A stretch of DNA of 52,905 nt from Robertmurraya sp. GTDB lineage: Bacteria > Bacillota > Bacilli > Bacillales > Cytobacillaceae. The stretch is from the NCBI GenBank assembly GCA_025451895.1, contig JANWJP010000100.1:1-52905 (forward strand). Direction: 5' to 3'. A program made the position numbers and the translations under genes. A model generated the notes under the pieces. The model was not told the origin of the DNA, searched no databases, and worked only from the letters and a program-made list of their open reading frames with translations. Positions 7,519-16,269 of the stretch are shown piece after piece (within the stretch, counting starts at the first letter, position 1; every line of letters starts with the position of its first letter).

Positions 7519-9252
7519 TTAACCGGTAATTTCATTTGTCAGGCGGATAAATTCTCCCGCATCTTTTGCAATTAATTGTATTCCCGCTTCCCAAAAATCC
7601 GGCTTTGTTAAATCAACCCCTAAATGTTTCAAAGCCAAAGCTTCGACATTCATTGAACCGGTATCACGCAGAAGAGCAATATATTTGTCCTCAAAATTAT
7701 CACGTTGTTTTAAGAATTCGGCATAAATCCCAAGACTGAATAAAAACCCGAAAGTATAAGGAAAATTATAGAACGGCAAATCATCAATAAAGAAATGGAG
7801 CTTGCTGCACCAAAAATGAGGATGATAACTTCCAAGACAGTCTCCGTACGCTTGCTTTTGTGCTTCAACCATTAATTCATTCAGACGCTCCCGGGAAACA
7901 ATTCCCTTTGAACGTTCTTCATAAAAGGACTTCTCAAATAAATACCTGGCATGAATATTTAAAAACATGGCAGTCGCGTTTTCCAATTTTGCATTTAACA
8001 ACGTAATTTTTTCTGATTTTGATTTTGCATTGGCAACTGTCGCACTGCTGATGATTGTTTCAGCAAAGGTACTGGCCGTCTCGGCCACATTCATTGCATA
8101 ATTCCTGTTTAAAAGCGGCAAATCTTTCATTACATAACTGTGAAAAGCATGACCTAATTCATGGGCAATGGTATTTACGTCTGACGTTGAACCGGTAAAT
8201 GTTGTAAAAATACGCGTTTCTCCGATTTCAGAAAGGTCAGTACAATATCCCCCCGGCCGTTTATTGGGGCGATCCTCCGCCTCCACCCAACGATTTTCCA
8301 GTGCATGTTTTGCAAATGCTGCAAGTTTTGGGCCGAAGGTTGCAAAATTTTCAATAATAAAGTCACAGGCCTCATCATAAGAAAACCGGGGCGATTCTGC
8401 ATCGCCCAAAGCGACGGGAGCGTCCACATCCTGCCAACCCAGCTTTTCCATTCCAAATATTTTCGCCTTTTGATTTAAAAAATCAATAAAGGGTTGTTTA
8501 TTTTTTTCAACGGCCTTCCACATCGCATCAAGGGTTTCTTTTGACATCCGGTTATGCTCTAGCGGCTCTTCCAAATAATCCTTCCGGTGATGAAGTCTCT
8601 GCAACGTTATGCGATAACCGTCTAAATGATTCAGGATATCAGCAAAAATCGGGGCATTTTTTTCCCAGGCCGCTTCCCAGTTTTCGAACAGCTGCTTGCG
8701 AACAGCCGGATCCGGATCTGAATACATCCGATTCATCGCCTGGCCGACTGAATATTGAATCGTATTCCCTTCCCGGTCCGTAAAAGGAATGGACATAATG
8801 GAAACAACGGTATCATAAATCCGGCTCCACGCTGCTAATCCGTCTTTGTTTAATTCTGTAATGATTCTTTCTTCCTCTTCGGAAAGAAGACGTTTTCCTT
8901 TCAGGCGAATCTCGTTCAAGGCAAAAGAAACCTCTCGTAAACTCTCATCTTCAAACAGTTTTTCCCAGGCCCCGTCAGGAATAGTATTTAATTTTTTCGT
9001 AAAAACCGTTACTATTTTTTCCACTTCACTCCAAAGGTCCATCACTTGACCTTTGACTACATTTGCATATGGATCATTCATAAATGCATCATGACACATC
9101 TGCACAAAAGTACCGGCCATCTCCAATCCCATGTCAATGGCTTCCGCTTTCTTCAAGATAGCCTTCAATGGTTCTGCAGCCGGATTTTCAGGAGCATTCC
9201 ATTCCGTCACTAAAGTATCATATTCAGCAATTTCTTTTTTGATTTTTTTCAA
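7519..9252 (-). CDS. M3 oligoendopeptidase (PepF-related), 5' end interrupted by a stop
   Basis: Zinc metallopeptidase of family M3, cleaving oligopeptides in the cytoplasm. The HELGH zinc motif with HSYVMKD after it, and the downstream ETASTFAET helix with the third ligand, are intact. The normal start would be the ATG at 9325-9327, which has AAAGGAGTG upstream and encodes the family start MKYNDTWDLEAIFPGG, but codon 24 is TAA (9256-9258). Reading resumes in the same frame, so a single base change is enough to explain it. The listed frame begins at TTG 9250-9252, six bases after the stop, where reinitiation is possible; it yields 577 residues without the conserved N-terminus. Could be a true nonsense mutation, a sequencing error, or a reduced but active enzyme. 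A full-length relative, pepF, is at 39.7 kb. Confidence 0.85.
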   Translation of the reverse strand: MKKIKKEIAEYDTLVTEWNAPENPAAEPLKAILKKAEAIDMGLEMAGTFVQMCHDAFMNDPYANVVKGQVMDLWSEVEKIVTVFTKKLNTIPDGAWEKLFEDESLREVSFALNEIRLKGKRLLSEEEERIITELNKDGLAAWSRIYDTVVSIMSIPFTDREGNTIQYSVGQAMNRMYSDPDPAVRKQLFENWEAAWEKNAPIFADILNHLDGYRITLQRLHHRKDYLEEPLEHNRMSKETLDAMWKAVEKNKQPFIDFLNQKAKIFGMEKLGWQDVDAPVALGDAESPRFSYDEACDFIIENFATFGPKLAAFAKHALENRWVEAEDRPNKRPGGYCTDLSEIGETRIFTTFTGSTSDVNTIAHELGHAFHSYVMKDLPLLNRNYAMNVAETASTFAETIISSATVANAKSKSEKITLLNAKLENATAMFLNIHARYLFEKSFYEERSKGIVSRERLNELMVEAQKQAYGDCLGSYHPHFWCSKLHFFIDDLPFYNFPYTFGFLFSLGIYAEFLKQRDNFEDKYIALLRDTGSMNVEALALKHLGVDLTKPDFWEAGIQLIAKDAGEFIRLTNEITG

Positions 9253-9255
9253 TTT

Positions 9256-9258
9256 TTA
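9256..9258 (-). other. In-frame TAA at codon 24 of the M3 peptidase
   Basis: Sequence upstream (9327 to 9259) and downstream (9255 onward) are in one frame and both match the family, separated only by this stop. A change from CAA, AAA or GAA to TAA would create it. Confidence 0.85.
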
Positions 9259-9510
9259 CTGTAATTGGGGTGATTTCGTTCCTCCGGGAAAAATTGCTTC
9301 TAAATCCCAAGTATCATTATATTTCATAAAAATTTCACTCCTTTGCTCAATGATTATTTTATATCTTTATGTATGAAAGTTAAGTGAAGGAAAATAGCTT
9401 TTTCAAATTTGTGCTTTCACTGCCAAAAAAATCAAGCTGTCGTTAATAATTTTGGAAGAACAATGAACTTTGCAAAATTCAGTCTTTCTATCAAATATAT
9501 CTTTTCCGTC

Positions 9511-9553
9511 AAAAAAGCCTGTCTCCCGGATGACTGCCAGGAGAACAGGCTTT
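9511..9553 (-). terminator. Rho-independent terminator after citrate synthase
   Basis: On the minus strand, a stem with arms AAAGCCTGTTCTCC and GGGAGACAGGCTTT is followed by a T-run. It starts 3 bases after the citrate synthase stop. Confidence 0.92.
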
Positions 9554-9555
9554 GT

Positions 9556-10920
9556 TTATGCTCTGTCTTCCATGTCTACATATTCTCTCTTTGGAGCAAT
9601 GCTTTCATAAGCAGGTCTGATAATCTTATCTACATTAATTAATTCTTCCAAACGGTGTGCACTCCAGCCGGAAATTCTCGCCATCGCAAACAGCGGAGTA
9701 TAAAGTTCAAGCGGAATTCCAAGAATGCTGTATACAAAACCGCTGTAGAAGTCTACATTCACGCTGACCCCTTTATAGATATGACGTTTCTTGGCAATCG
9801 CTTCAGGAGCAAGCTTTTCAACAAGTGCATACAAATTAAACTCATCATGCCGGTTTTTCTCATAGGCAAGCCTTTCGGCATAATCCTTTAACACTAATGC
9901 CCTCGGATCTGAAACAGAATAAATGGCATGACCCAGTCCGTAAATCAGCCCACTCTTGTCAAATCCTTCCTTATTGAGAATTTTCTCTAAATACCAGCTA
10001 ATTTCATCTTCATCTTTTTGATCTTTTACATTTGCTTTTATGTTTTCCATCATTTCAACCACTTTAATATTGGCTCCGCCATGCTTCGGACCTTTTAATG
10101 AGGATAAAGCGGCTGCTATAACAGAATAAGTGTCTGAACCGGATGAAGTCACGACCCTGGTTGTAAATGTGGAGTTGTTGCCTCCGCCATGCTCCATATG
10201 CAATACTAAAGCAGTATCTAACACCCGCGCTTCGAGTTCTGTATATTCCTTATTCGGTCGCAACATTCTTAGTATATTTTCCGCAGCGGTCAAGTTTTTA
10301 TCGGGACGGTGAATATAGAAGCTTTCTCCGCGCTCATAATGATTGTAGGCATGATAACCGTAAACAGCCAGCATCGGGAAAGTGCTGATAAGCATCAGGC
10401 TTTGTCTGAGAACATTCTCCAGGGATAAATCTGAAGCTTTTTTATCATAAGACGCTAATGTAAGTACGCTTCTTGTCAAAGAATTCATAATATCTCTCGT
10501 CGGGGCTTTCATAATGACGTCCTTAACGAAGTTTTTCGGCAGATTTCTGAGACTGGCCAGCACTTCTTTAAACTCTGCAAGCTCTTGTTTATTTGGAAGC
10601 TTGGAAAACAACAGTAAATATGTCATTTCTTCAAAGCCGTCATGATTTCTTTTTTCAAAACCCTGAACCAAATCAAAGATATTGTATCCGCGGTAGTACA
10701 GGTTGCCTTCACAAGGAACTATTTCTCCGTTAACCTCTTTCCGGGCTTCAATAGCGGAAATATTAGTCAAACCGGTTAAAACGCCTCTTCCGCTTTTATC
10801 CCGCAGTCCGCGTTTTACCCCGTACTTGTCATACAATTCTCTGTCGATTTGACTGTTTTCCCGGCAGATTTTACTATACTTATCTGTATAATCCTTAATA
10901 AATTTTTTCTTACTCTCCAT
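9556..10920 (-). CDS. Citrate synthase (long, clostridial-type)
   Basis: Condenses oxaloacetate and acetyl-CoA to citrate (or propionyl-CoA to 2-methylcitrate). Catalytic blocks are present: HMEHGGGNNSTF, GLGHAIYSVSDPR and the VNVDFYSGFVY segment, giving the His-His-Asp triad. The protein is 454 residues with a long N-terminal extension, unlike the roughly 370-residue CitZ of B. subtilis; this longer type is common in clostridia and related anaerobes. The ATG ending at 10920 is chosen because GAGGAGG lies 7 bases before it; the ATG at 10935 has no ribosome site. No aconitase or isocitrate dehydrogenase gene adjoins it, so it is monocistronic. It may serve glutamate synthesis or propionate use; that is inference. 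Confidence 0.93.
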   Translation of the reverse strand: MESKKKFIKDYTDKYSKICRENSQIDRELYDKYGVKRGLRDKSGRGVLTGLTNISAIEARKEVNGEIVPCEGNLYYRGYNIFDLVQGFEKRNHDGFEEMTYLLLFSKLPNKQELAEFKEVLASLRNLPKNFVKDVIMKAPTRDIMNSLTRSVLTLASYDKKASDLSLENVLRQSLMLISTFPMLAVYGYHAYNHYERGESFYIHRPDKNLTAAENILRMLRPNKEYTELEARVLDTALVLHMEHGGGNNSTFTTRVVTSSGSDTYSVIAAALSSLKGPKHGGANIKVVEMMENIKANVKDQKDEDEISWYLEKILNKEGFDKSGLIYGLGHAIYSVSDPRALVLKDYAERLAYEKNRHDEFNLYALVEKLAPEAIAKKRHIYKGVSVNVDFYSGFVYSILGIPLELYTPLFAMARISGWSAHRLEELINVDKIIRPAYESIAPKREYVDMEDRA

Positions 10921-11379
10921 TTGCAACCTCCTCAATATATTAATTTCAGAATGTTAATTCTTTTTTTCATGCAGACTTGCTTGCCGCGGTCATATCAAGG
11001 CTTAAAACGCCTAATTTATATATACTCTACTATAATATACCAGGATAGTAAACTTCAAATTATTACTCCTTAGAATTTTCTCTAATTCAAAAAACACACC
11101 AAATTTCAACTTGCAATTGAGGGATGGAAATATATTTCTAACATATTCAAACGAACTTGTATCTTTTAAGGATTCATGAAGATAAAATCAATAGTTTTTT
11201 TAAACACTTGATACACAAAAGAATTCAACCACCTTATGATGTCGATAGAGAAACTTAGTGTTTCCATAAACGAACCGCCGGCATGAAGAAACTAACCGGG
11301 AGGGAAATCTCCCGGTGCACCCCCCTTCATACCGGATGAGCTTCCGTCATTTTTTTCATCTTCATTATTTTGACTACTT
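10921..11379. other. Intergenic between citrate synthase and ger operon
   Basis: No gene seen. It carries the upstream region of citrate synthase (minus strand) and the hairpin at 11295-11316 downstream of the ger operon. The stretch 11380-11459 is not empty: it encodes the shifted C-terminus of gerC. Confidence 0.5.
11295..11316 (-). terminator. Possible terminator of the ger operon
   Basis: Perfect 8-bp stem ACCGGGAG/CTCCCGGT with a 6-base loop, then TAGTTTCTT on the minus strand. The T-run is poor. Confidence 0.45.
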
Positions 11380-11459
11380 TTACAAGGTAGGGGTTTTCCA
11401 ATGATTTCCGCTGTCCATAATTTCTACTTCCACATTAATTTTTCGAATCGAATCTTTTT

Positions 11460-12539
11460 CTAACGGTATTTTTCCGTTTTTTGTATTTTCTTCCAAACAG
11501 AAAAGTGTTTCCTGTATAAAATCCCTGATAATCGGTAAATATCTGAATTAAGTTTTAAAGCACTCAAATACGTTCGTTTTACCTCTGCAGCTATTTTCTT
11601 TTCCGCACTTATGGCGAGTTCTTCAATATTCTCGTACCGATTAAGCTTATTAATAACAGCTTTCACTTTAATATGAATATCAAATTGCGGCTCTCCATTA
11701 ATATTCACCGGCTCAATCCGGACTTTCCGTTTTTTTACTGTTAATCCAGCAGTAGAGTCTTCACCGGTTTTTAAGGTAATTCCCATACGGTTGAATTCTT
11801 TCGCAATCCATTTTAACCCCGCCGCATCTTCTCCGGTAAGAGAACCCTGATATTTATCATTAAAAATAATTGAAACTCCATCAATAATCCCCATTTCCTT
11901 GGATTTCTCATCCTTTTTCCATCTGCCTATATTGCGTCTTACATAAGGAATAAATATTTCATAGGGTGGCTCATTATTAAGAATAATCGTTTCCCTCATA
12001 TCTATCGGCCTGATATATGAAGCCTGTTCAAATGATTCTTCCGGATTGGCCAACCGGGAAAAATACGGTGACATCTGCAAGGGAGGATCAATTGATAATA
12101 TATCTTCCGGCGAGTCTTCAGTACTGTAAATCCACATACGATAATGGGTTAAAAAAAACCGGTCGAACAAATCTGCTACTTCTTGCAGGCCATTTTGATT
12201 AAGCGCATCTTTTGTCAAAAAAATACTGTTCAGATGACCAAAATGAATACGACGCTGTGAAATTTTGTATAATTTGAATATAGCATCATCAAAAGAAACA
12301 CCTGAAGCAAAGCCGATTTCAGAAACCCCTTCCCCACTGCTTTGTCCGGGTGAGTCTACCTTTGCCAGTGTACTGAAATCCATTAATTGAAGATAAAGGT
12401 GATATTTACCATCTTGGTAATCAATTCCCAACCCCTGCACATACACCATTTTATCCGGCTCATTGGCATCCCAGCAACCTCCGAGAAAAACAATTAAAAG
12501 CAACACTTGACCACAAAGCCTGAGTTTACGTTTGAACAT
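11460..12539 (-). CDS. gerC: Spore germination lipoprotein GerC (Ger(x)C family), frameshifted 3' end
   Basis: C subunit of a GerA-type germinant receptor, anchored to the spore inner membrane as a lipoprotein. It has a signal peptide with lipobox LGGC followed by WDANEPDKMVYVQGLGID, a family hallmark. The start at the ATG ending at 12539 follows GAGGGG by 5 bases and comes just after the gerA stop. The frame ends early with ...WKKIQKTEKYR. Adding one base in the T6 run at 11477-11482 (or the T5 at 11469-11473) continues the protein to a stop at 11380-11382 with INVEVEIMDSG, the expected C-terminal strand of the family. So the last 35 or so residues are out of frame, by mutation or by a homopolymer sequencing error. 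Confidence 0.9.
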   Translation of the reverse strand: MFKRKLRLCGQVLLLIVFLGGCWDANEPDKMVYVQGLGIDYQDGKYHLYLQLMDFSTLAKVDSPGQSSGEGVSEIGFASGVSFDDAIFKLYKISQRRIHFGHLNSIFLTKDALNQNGLQEVADLFDRFFLTHYRMWIYSTEDSPEDILSIDPPLQMSPYFSRLANPEESFEQASYIRPIDMRETIILNNEPPYEIFIPYVRRNIGRWKKDEKSKEMGIIDGVSIIFNDKYQGSLTGEDAAGLKWIAKEFNRMGITLKTGEDSTAGLTVKKRKVRIEPVNINGEPQFDIHIKVKAVINKLNRYENIEELAISAEKKIAAEVKRTYLSALKLNSDIYRLSGILYRKHFSVWKKIQKTEKYR

Positions 12540-12540
12540 C

Positions 12541-14061
12541 TTACCCCTCATCCCTTTTCGTCTTGTCAGAAAGATTTAAATCCTCCGGCCGCTTTTTTAT
12601 CAAAGGATCAGGGAGTTTAAAAACAGTTTTAAAAAAATATTCTTTATTAAATTCGTTCATCCCGCTCAAATATGGAATACCGAAAACTTGAATTTTACCA
12701 ATATAAGTTACAAATATATAAAAAGACATGAGCAGGCCGACAAAACCCAATAATGACGACATAACAACCGCAAACAGTCTCATAAGTGAGAGGGTTCCGA
12801 TTAAGGCCTGGTCAACGAGAGTAAATGTGGATACGGTTGACATTGCGATAACGACAAGCATAGAAGGACTTGTTAAGCCGGATCGGATAGCCGCATCACC
12901 AATAATCAATCCTCCCACCACACTTAATATTTGTCCGATTGTCATCGGAAGCCTTACTCCCGCTTCCCTGAACAAATCAAACAAAATAAGCATTGCCAAA
13001 GCTTCCAATGTGGTCGGAAAAGGAATTCCCCGCCTTGTTTCAACGACGGTTGCCAGCAAAGTTAACGGCAATTGTTCCTGATGGAAAGTGGTAAATGCAA
13101 TCCAGGCTCCCGGAAGCAGTGTAGATGCGAGTAGCCCGGAAATCCGCAAAACTCTTGTAAATGAACTGTATACATAGTTATATTCCTTATCTTCATTGCT
13201 CTTAAAAAGAAGATTGAAATTAACCGGAGTAATATAAGCCGTTGCAACCCCGTCAATTAAAATGACAAACCGCCCGCTCAGCAGGGTCTGTACCGCAAAA
13301 TCCGGCTTTCCGGTGTATTTATGTCTCGGAAACAAACCAAGATGTTTTTCTTCAATGAGCTCTTCCAACTGGGTTCCGCCCAACAGACCGTCAACTGAAA
13401 TGGATGAGAGCTTTTCTCTAATCTTATTAAGAATTTCAGGATTAACAATATCATCCATATAGACAAGAAACAATCTGGTTTTCGTCCGTTTGCCCACCAA
13501 AAATTCCTCATAAACAAGGGAAGTGGTCCGCAACCGCTTACGAATTAATGACAAGTTTACCGAAATGTCTTCAATAAAATCATCCCGCGGGCCAAGGATG
13601 GTTGCTTCAGCCCTTGTATCTTCCGGCTGTCTTTCCGGCCGTTCAGAAATATCAACGGTAAAAACCCCATCACGGAGTCCAAGATCTATGAGCAGCTTTC
13701 CCGAAAACACTTCGTCAACAGCCTCTTCCTTTTTGTTAATACATGATAAGGAAGGAAGATTCAGCCCTTGCAAAACCGTTTCTTTTGATAAACTCTCCCC
13801 GGCATTTTGCAAAAACTTTTCGAGCCGTACAGGGATCGTATTAAGCAGAAAGTCATGATTCACTAATCCGTTGCAATAAATTAGAACGATTTTTTGATTT
13901 AATAAATTAAGTTCGGAAAATTGTACATCAGGATTTTTTTTGAATACTTCTTTTAACACTTCTGCATTAAAAGACACGGGAGATGATGCAGGCGGTTTAT
14001 TATCTTTTGGGCGGACTGCAAGTTTTTCAGGAATCCTCCTTATCCTTCGTTTATGTTTCAA
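12541..14061 (-). CDS. gerA: Spore germination protein GerA (GerA/SpoVAF family)
   Basis: A subunit of a nutrient germinant receptor in the spore inner membrane. It has a soluble N-terminal half of about 300 residues (NPDVQFSELNL, then SERPERQPEDTRAEATILGPRDDFIEDISVNLSLIR) and a C-terminal half with several membrane spans and the conserved TRRGIPFPTTLEALAMLILFDLFREAGVRLP block. The start is TTG 14059-14061: AGGAGGG lies 8 bases upstream and the TTGA overlaps the gerB stop. The upstream extension to 14160 overlaps gerB and is discarded. At 506 residues the length is normal. Gene order is B-A-C rather than the common A-B-C. Confidence 0.94.
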   Translation of the reverse strand: MKHKRRIRRIPEKLAVRPKDNKPPASSPVSFNAEVLKEVFKKNPDVQFSELNLLNQKIVLIYCNGLVNHDFLLNTIPVRLEKFLQNAGESLSKETVLQGLNLPSLSCINKKEEAVDEVFSGKLLIDLGLRDGVFTVDISERPERQPEDTRAEATILGPRDDFIEDISVNLSLIRKRLRTTSLVYEEFLVGKRTKTRLFLVYMDDIVNPEILNKIREKLSSISVDGLLGGTQLEELIEEKHLGLFPRHKYTGKPDFAVQTLLSGRFVILIDGVATAYITPVNFNLLFKSNEDKEYNYVYSSFTRVLRISGLLASTLLPGAWIAFTTFHQEQLPLTLLATVVETRRGIPFPTTLEALAMLILFDLFREAGVRLPMTIGQILSVVGGLIIGDAAIRSGLTSPSMLVVIAMSTVSTFTLVDQALIGTLSLMRLFAVVMSSLLGFVGLLMSFYIFVTYIGKIQVFGIPYLSGMNEFNKEYFFKTVFKLPDPLIKKRPEDLNLSDKTKRDEG

Positions 14062-15215
14062 AAGCGAACCCTCCTGTCTTTTCGGGATGAAATAATGACG
14101 ATTACGAAAAATATGATAGAAAGACCGGTGAAAAGAACGGCAATAAGAGGAAGTTCCCAATAAAACAACAGTTTTGCATAGGCAAAATCATTAAGCGGAT
14201 ACAGTGTAAATATCTCAATAACAATAAAAATAAAAAAATATATATACTTGCCATATTTTTTAAAAAGAGACAGCAGATCTTTGATGAAAAATAAAATTAT
14301 AGCCAACCGGATAAAAGTACCTGTCAGCCATTGGTAAATAACAAAAAAGAAAATATGTTCAATAAAATATCCGATCGACACAAGTTCCCATTCTTCATAT
14401 GCAGGAAATCTGAACTTTTCAGCTTCAACAAGGCCAAACTCAATAATAGCCCCTGTTAAAGGACCCAGCGTTAATCCCGCCAAAATTAAAACTGTAATAA
14501 CAAGATGGCGGAACTTAAAAGAATCTTTAATTCGGTGTTGCAAAATCAATAATAAAAACAGTTCGGCAAAACCGGACATGGGAAAAATAATCCCCTTGAG
14601 AATGGGCCGGTAACCGTGTTCAAAAACAGGCAGCAATAACGAATAATCCTTATATTGCAAATTAACAATTGCAACGAAAAAACCAAAAAGAACGACAAAA
14701 AAAAGCAGGAATTGATTAATAATCGTAATTGACCGCAAATTGGTATTGGCCAATGAAAAAGAAACAAAGCCCAGTAACAGAGCCGTTACAAGCCTCGGTG
14801 TTTCAGGAAGTTGCGAAATATTAATCCAAGTGACTGTTTCCCTTAAAGTAACAGCACCCATCAAAAATAAACCAAATATAACCAGCCACATTAAAACAAA
14901 CACAAACCATTTATTGACACGGGTTAATAACCATTGAAAAATATTTTCTCCGCCCGTTTTTTTATTTACAGCCATAAGCATAAAAAGCAAGCCTGTCGTA
15001 ATTAAAACAGCAAGCAAAACGCTCATCCATGAGTCCTTCTTGGCTGTTTGAATAAGCGGCGGAAGTACAAAAACATGATTTTTTAATCCTATTGTGGTCA
15101 TAACGAGAAGAATGACTTGAAACATGGATATTGAATAAGACCTGTTAATATTAACCTCTCCTATATAAATATTTCCTTTGAAATTATCTTCTGTAATTCC
15201 GCAACTTTTATTCAT
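14058..15215 (-). CDS. gerB: Spore germination protein GerB (GerAB, amino-acid permease-like)
   Basis: B subunit of the germinant receptor, an APC-type membrane protein with about ten spans, believed to bind the nutrient. Conserved features include ISMFQVILLV at the first span and the KDSWMSVLLA block. At 385 residues it is slightly long: the family usually begins close to the SISMFQ segment, and here about 25 hydrophilic residues precede it. The best ribosome site (GGAGGG, 15233-15238) is 17 bases before this ATG and directly precedes a six-codon frame whose stop overlaps it, so translation may be coupled. It is the first gene of a gerB-gerA-gerC operon. Confidence 0.9.
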   Translation of the reverse strand: MNKSCGITEDNFKGNIYIGEVNINRSYSISMFQVILLVMTTIGLKNHVFVLPPLIQTAKKDSWMSVLLAVLITTGLLFMLMAVNKKTGGENIFQWLLTRVNKWFVFVLMWLVIFGLFLMGAVTLRETVTWINISQLPETPRLVTALLLGFVSFSLANTNLRSITIINQFLLFFVVLFGFFVAIVNLQYKDYSLLLPVFEHGYRPILKGIIFPMSGFAELFLLLILQHRIKDSFKFRHLVITVLILAGLTLGPLTGAIIEFGLVEAEKFRFPAYEEWELVSIGYFIEHIFFFVIYQWLTGTFIRLAIILFFIKDLLSLFKKYGKYIYFFIFIVIEIFTLYPLNDFAYAKLLFYWELPLIAVLFTGLSIIFFVIVIISSRKDRRVRF

Positions 15216-15229
15216 TTCTCGATTTTCAT
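15212..15229 (-). other. Possible five-residue leader frame before gerB
   Basis: ATG plus four codons (MKIEK) and a TGA that overlaps the gerB start as ATGA. A strong GGAGGG lies just upstream with a short 3-4 base spacing. It may couple translation to gerB, or may be chance. Confidence 0.35.
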
Positions 15230-15384
15230 AGTCCCTCCGTGCATAAAAACTCCCTCAAAGGGCCAAAAAGCGGACCGGCGGTAAGCCCATAAATTGCATA
15301 TCAAAAATTGAAGTAATTAAAGAGAACTTTTCAAAAAATAAATACCGGAATCTTTATTAAGCTTTCAGAATGGAGATGAAAACA

Positions 15385-15990
15385 GTGGAAAAGAAAAAGT
15401 GGTATAAAAAATGGTGGGTATGGGCAATTGCCGCGTTGATAATCTTTATTATCATCCCCGGCGGAGACGATGAGAACGAGCAGGCAACAGATAAAACGGA
15501 CCGGGAAAAAATTGTTGAGAAAGAAGAAGAACAAAATAAAGAACTGACTGAGAAAGAGGAACCTCCTGCTGAAAAAGACAGTATAACCAAAGCAGAGTCT
15601 CAAAAAATTTACGCATACAGCACTGACATGGCAGATCATTCTAAACGCTTTGCAGAATGTATGAACGACTTTTCCCGCACTTTCTCTGCGGCAGATTACT
15701 CTGATGAATGGATTATGAATACCGCTGTCATCCTTGTCGAAATGGATAATCTGACTAATGAAATCATCAATTATCCACAGGAAAAAGTCCCGGCAGTATT
15801 TTTCGGTGTTCATAACCTTCATGTTCAAGCAATGAAAAAATACAAATATGTAGCAAATGAACTTCCTGCTGCAATAGATAATTTTGATGCAAACAGAATC
15901 AATGAATTAACAGTTGTTTTGGATGAAGCGAACGGTTTAATGAATCAAGCTACGCTTAAAATTCAAGAAATCAACAAAACTCTGTCATAG
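15385..15990 (+). CDS. Unknown membrane-anchored protein, 201 residues
   Basis: Not recognised. One N-terminal membrane span (about residues 10-25, WWVWAIAALIIFIIIPGG) follows a basic, Trp-rich start. Next comes a Glu/Lys-rich linker of about 40 residues and a helical outer domain with a conserved-looking FAECMNDFSRTFSAADYSDEW stretch. The GTG at 15385 is chosen because GGAG lies 9 bases upstream; in-frame ATGs at 15370 and 15376 lack a ribosome site. It is probably tethered with the C-terminal part outside. A terminator follows. The next gene has a similar single-span design, but the sequences are not alike. Confidence 0.75.
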   Translation: MEKKKWYKKWWVWAIAALIIFIIIPGGDDENEQATDKTDREKIVEKEEEQNKELTEKEEPPAEKDSITKAESQKIYAYSTDMADHSKRFAECMNDFSRTFSAADYSDEWIMNTAVILVEMDNLTNEIINYPQEKVPAVFFGVHNLHVQAMKKYKYVANELPAAIDNFDANRINELTVVLDEANGLMNQATLKIQEINKTLS

Positions 15991-15997
15991 GTCCCCA

Positions 15998-16021
15998 AGG
16001 CGGCTCTGCCGCCGCTTTTTT
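15998..16021 (+). terminator. Rho-independent terminator
   Basis: GGCGGC/GCCGCC stem followed by CTTTTTT, 8 bases after the stop. Confidence 0.88.
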
Positions 16022-16269
16022 CTTCAACTGTATTCATTTATTTCTTCATTCGGAACACCTTTTTTTGGAAGTAACGTGAATAATCCTAAAAACAAGATGC
16101 CTGCTTCCTTAAAAAACAAAAAATGAATTTTCACAAATATACCTTTTCTGTTTATTATGATGAGGGAATTACCTTATACTAACATCCGATAAAATTACTA
16201 AGAGGATATAGGGAAATAAATTCCCGCAATCTCTTCCATACTTTTGTGAAATTTAAGGGAGCGAGAACA

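Noticed and set aside
15331-15828. 165-codon minus-strand frame opposite the 201-residue gene
   Set aside because: Cys/Phe-rich antisense product typical of a shadow; the plus frame has the ribosome site and the terminator.
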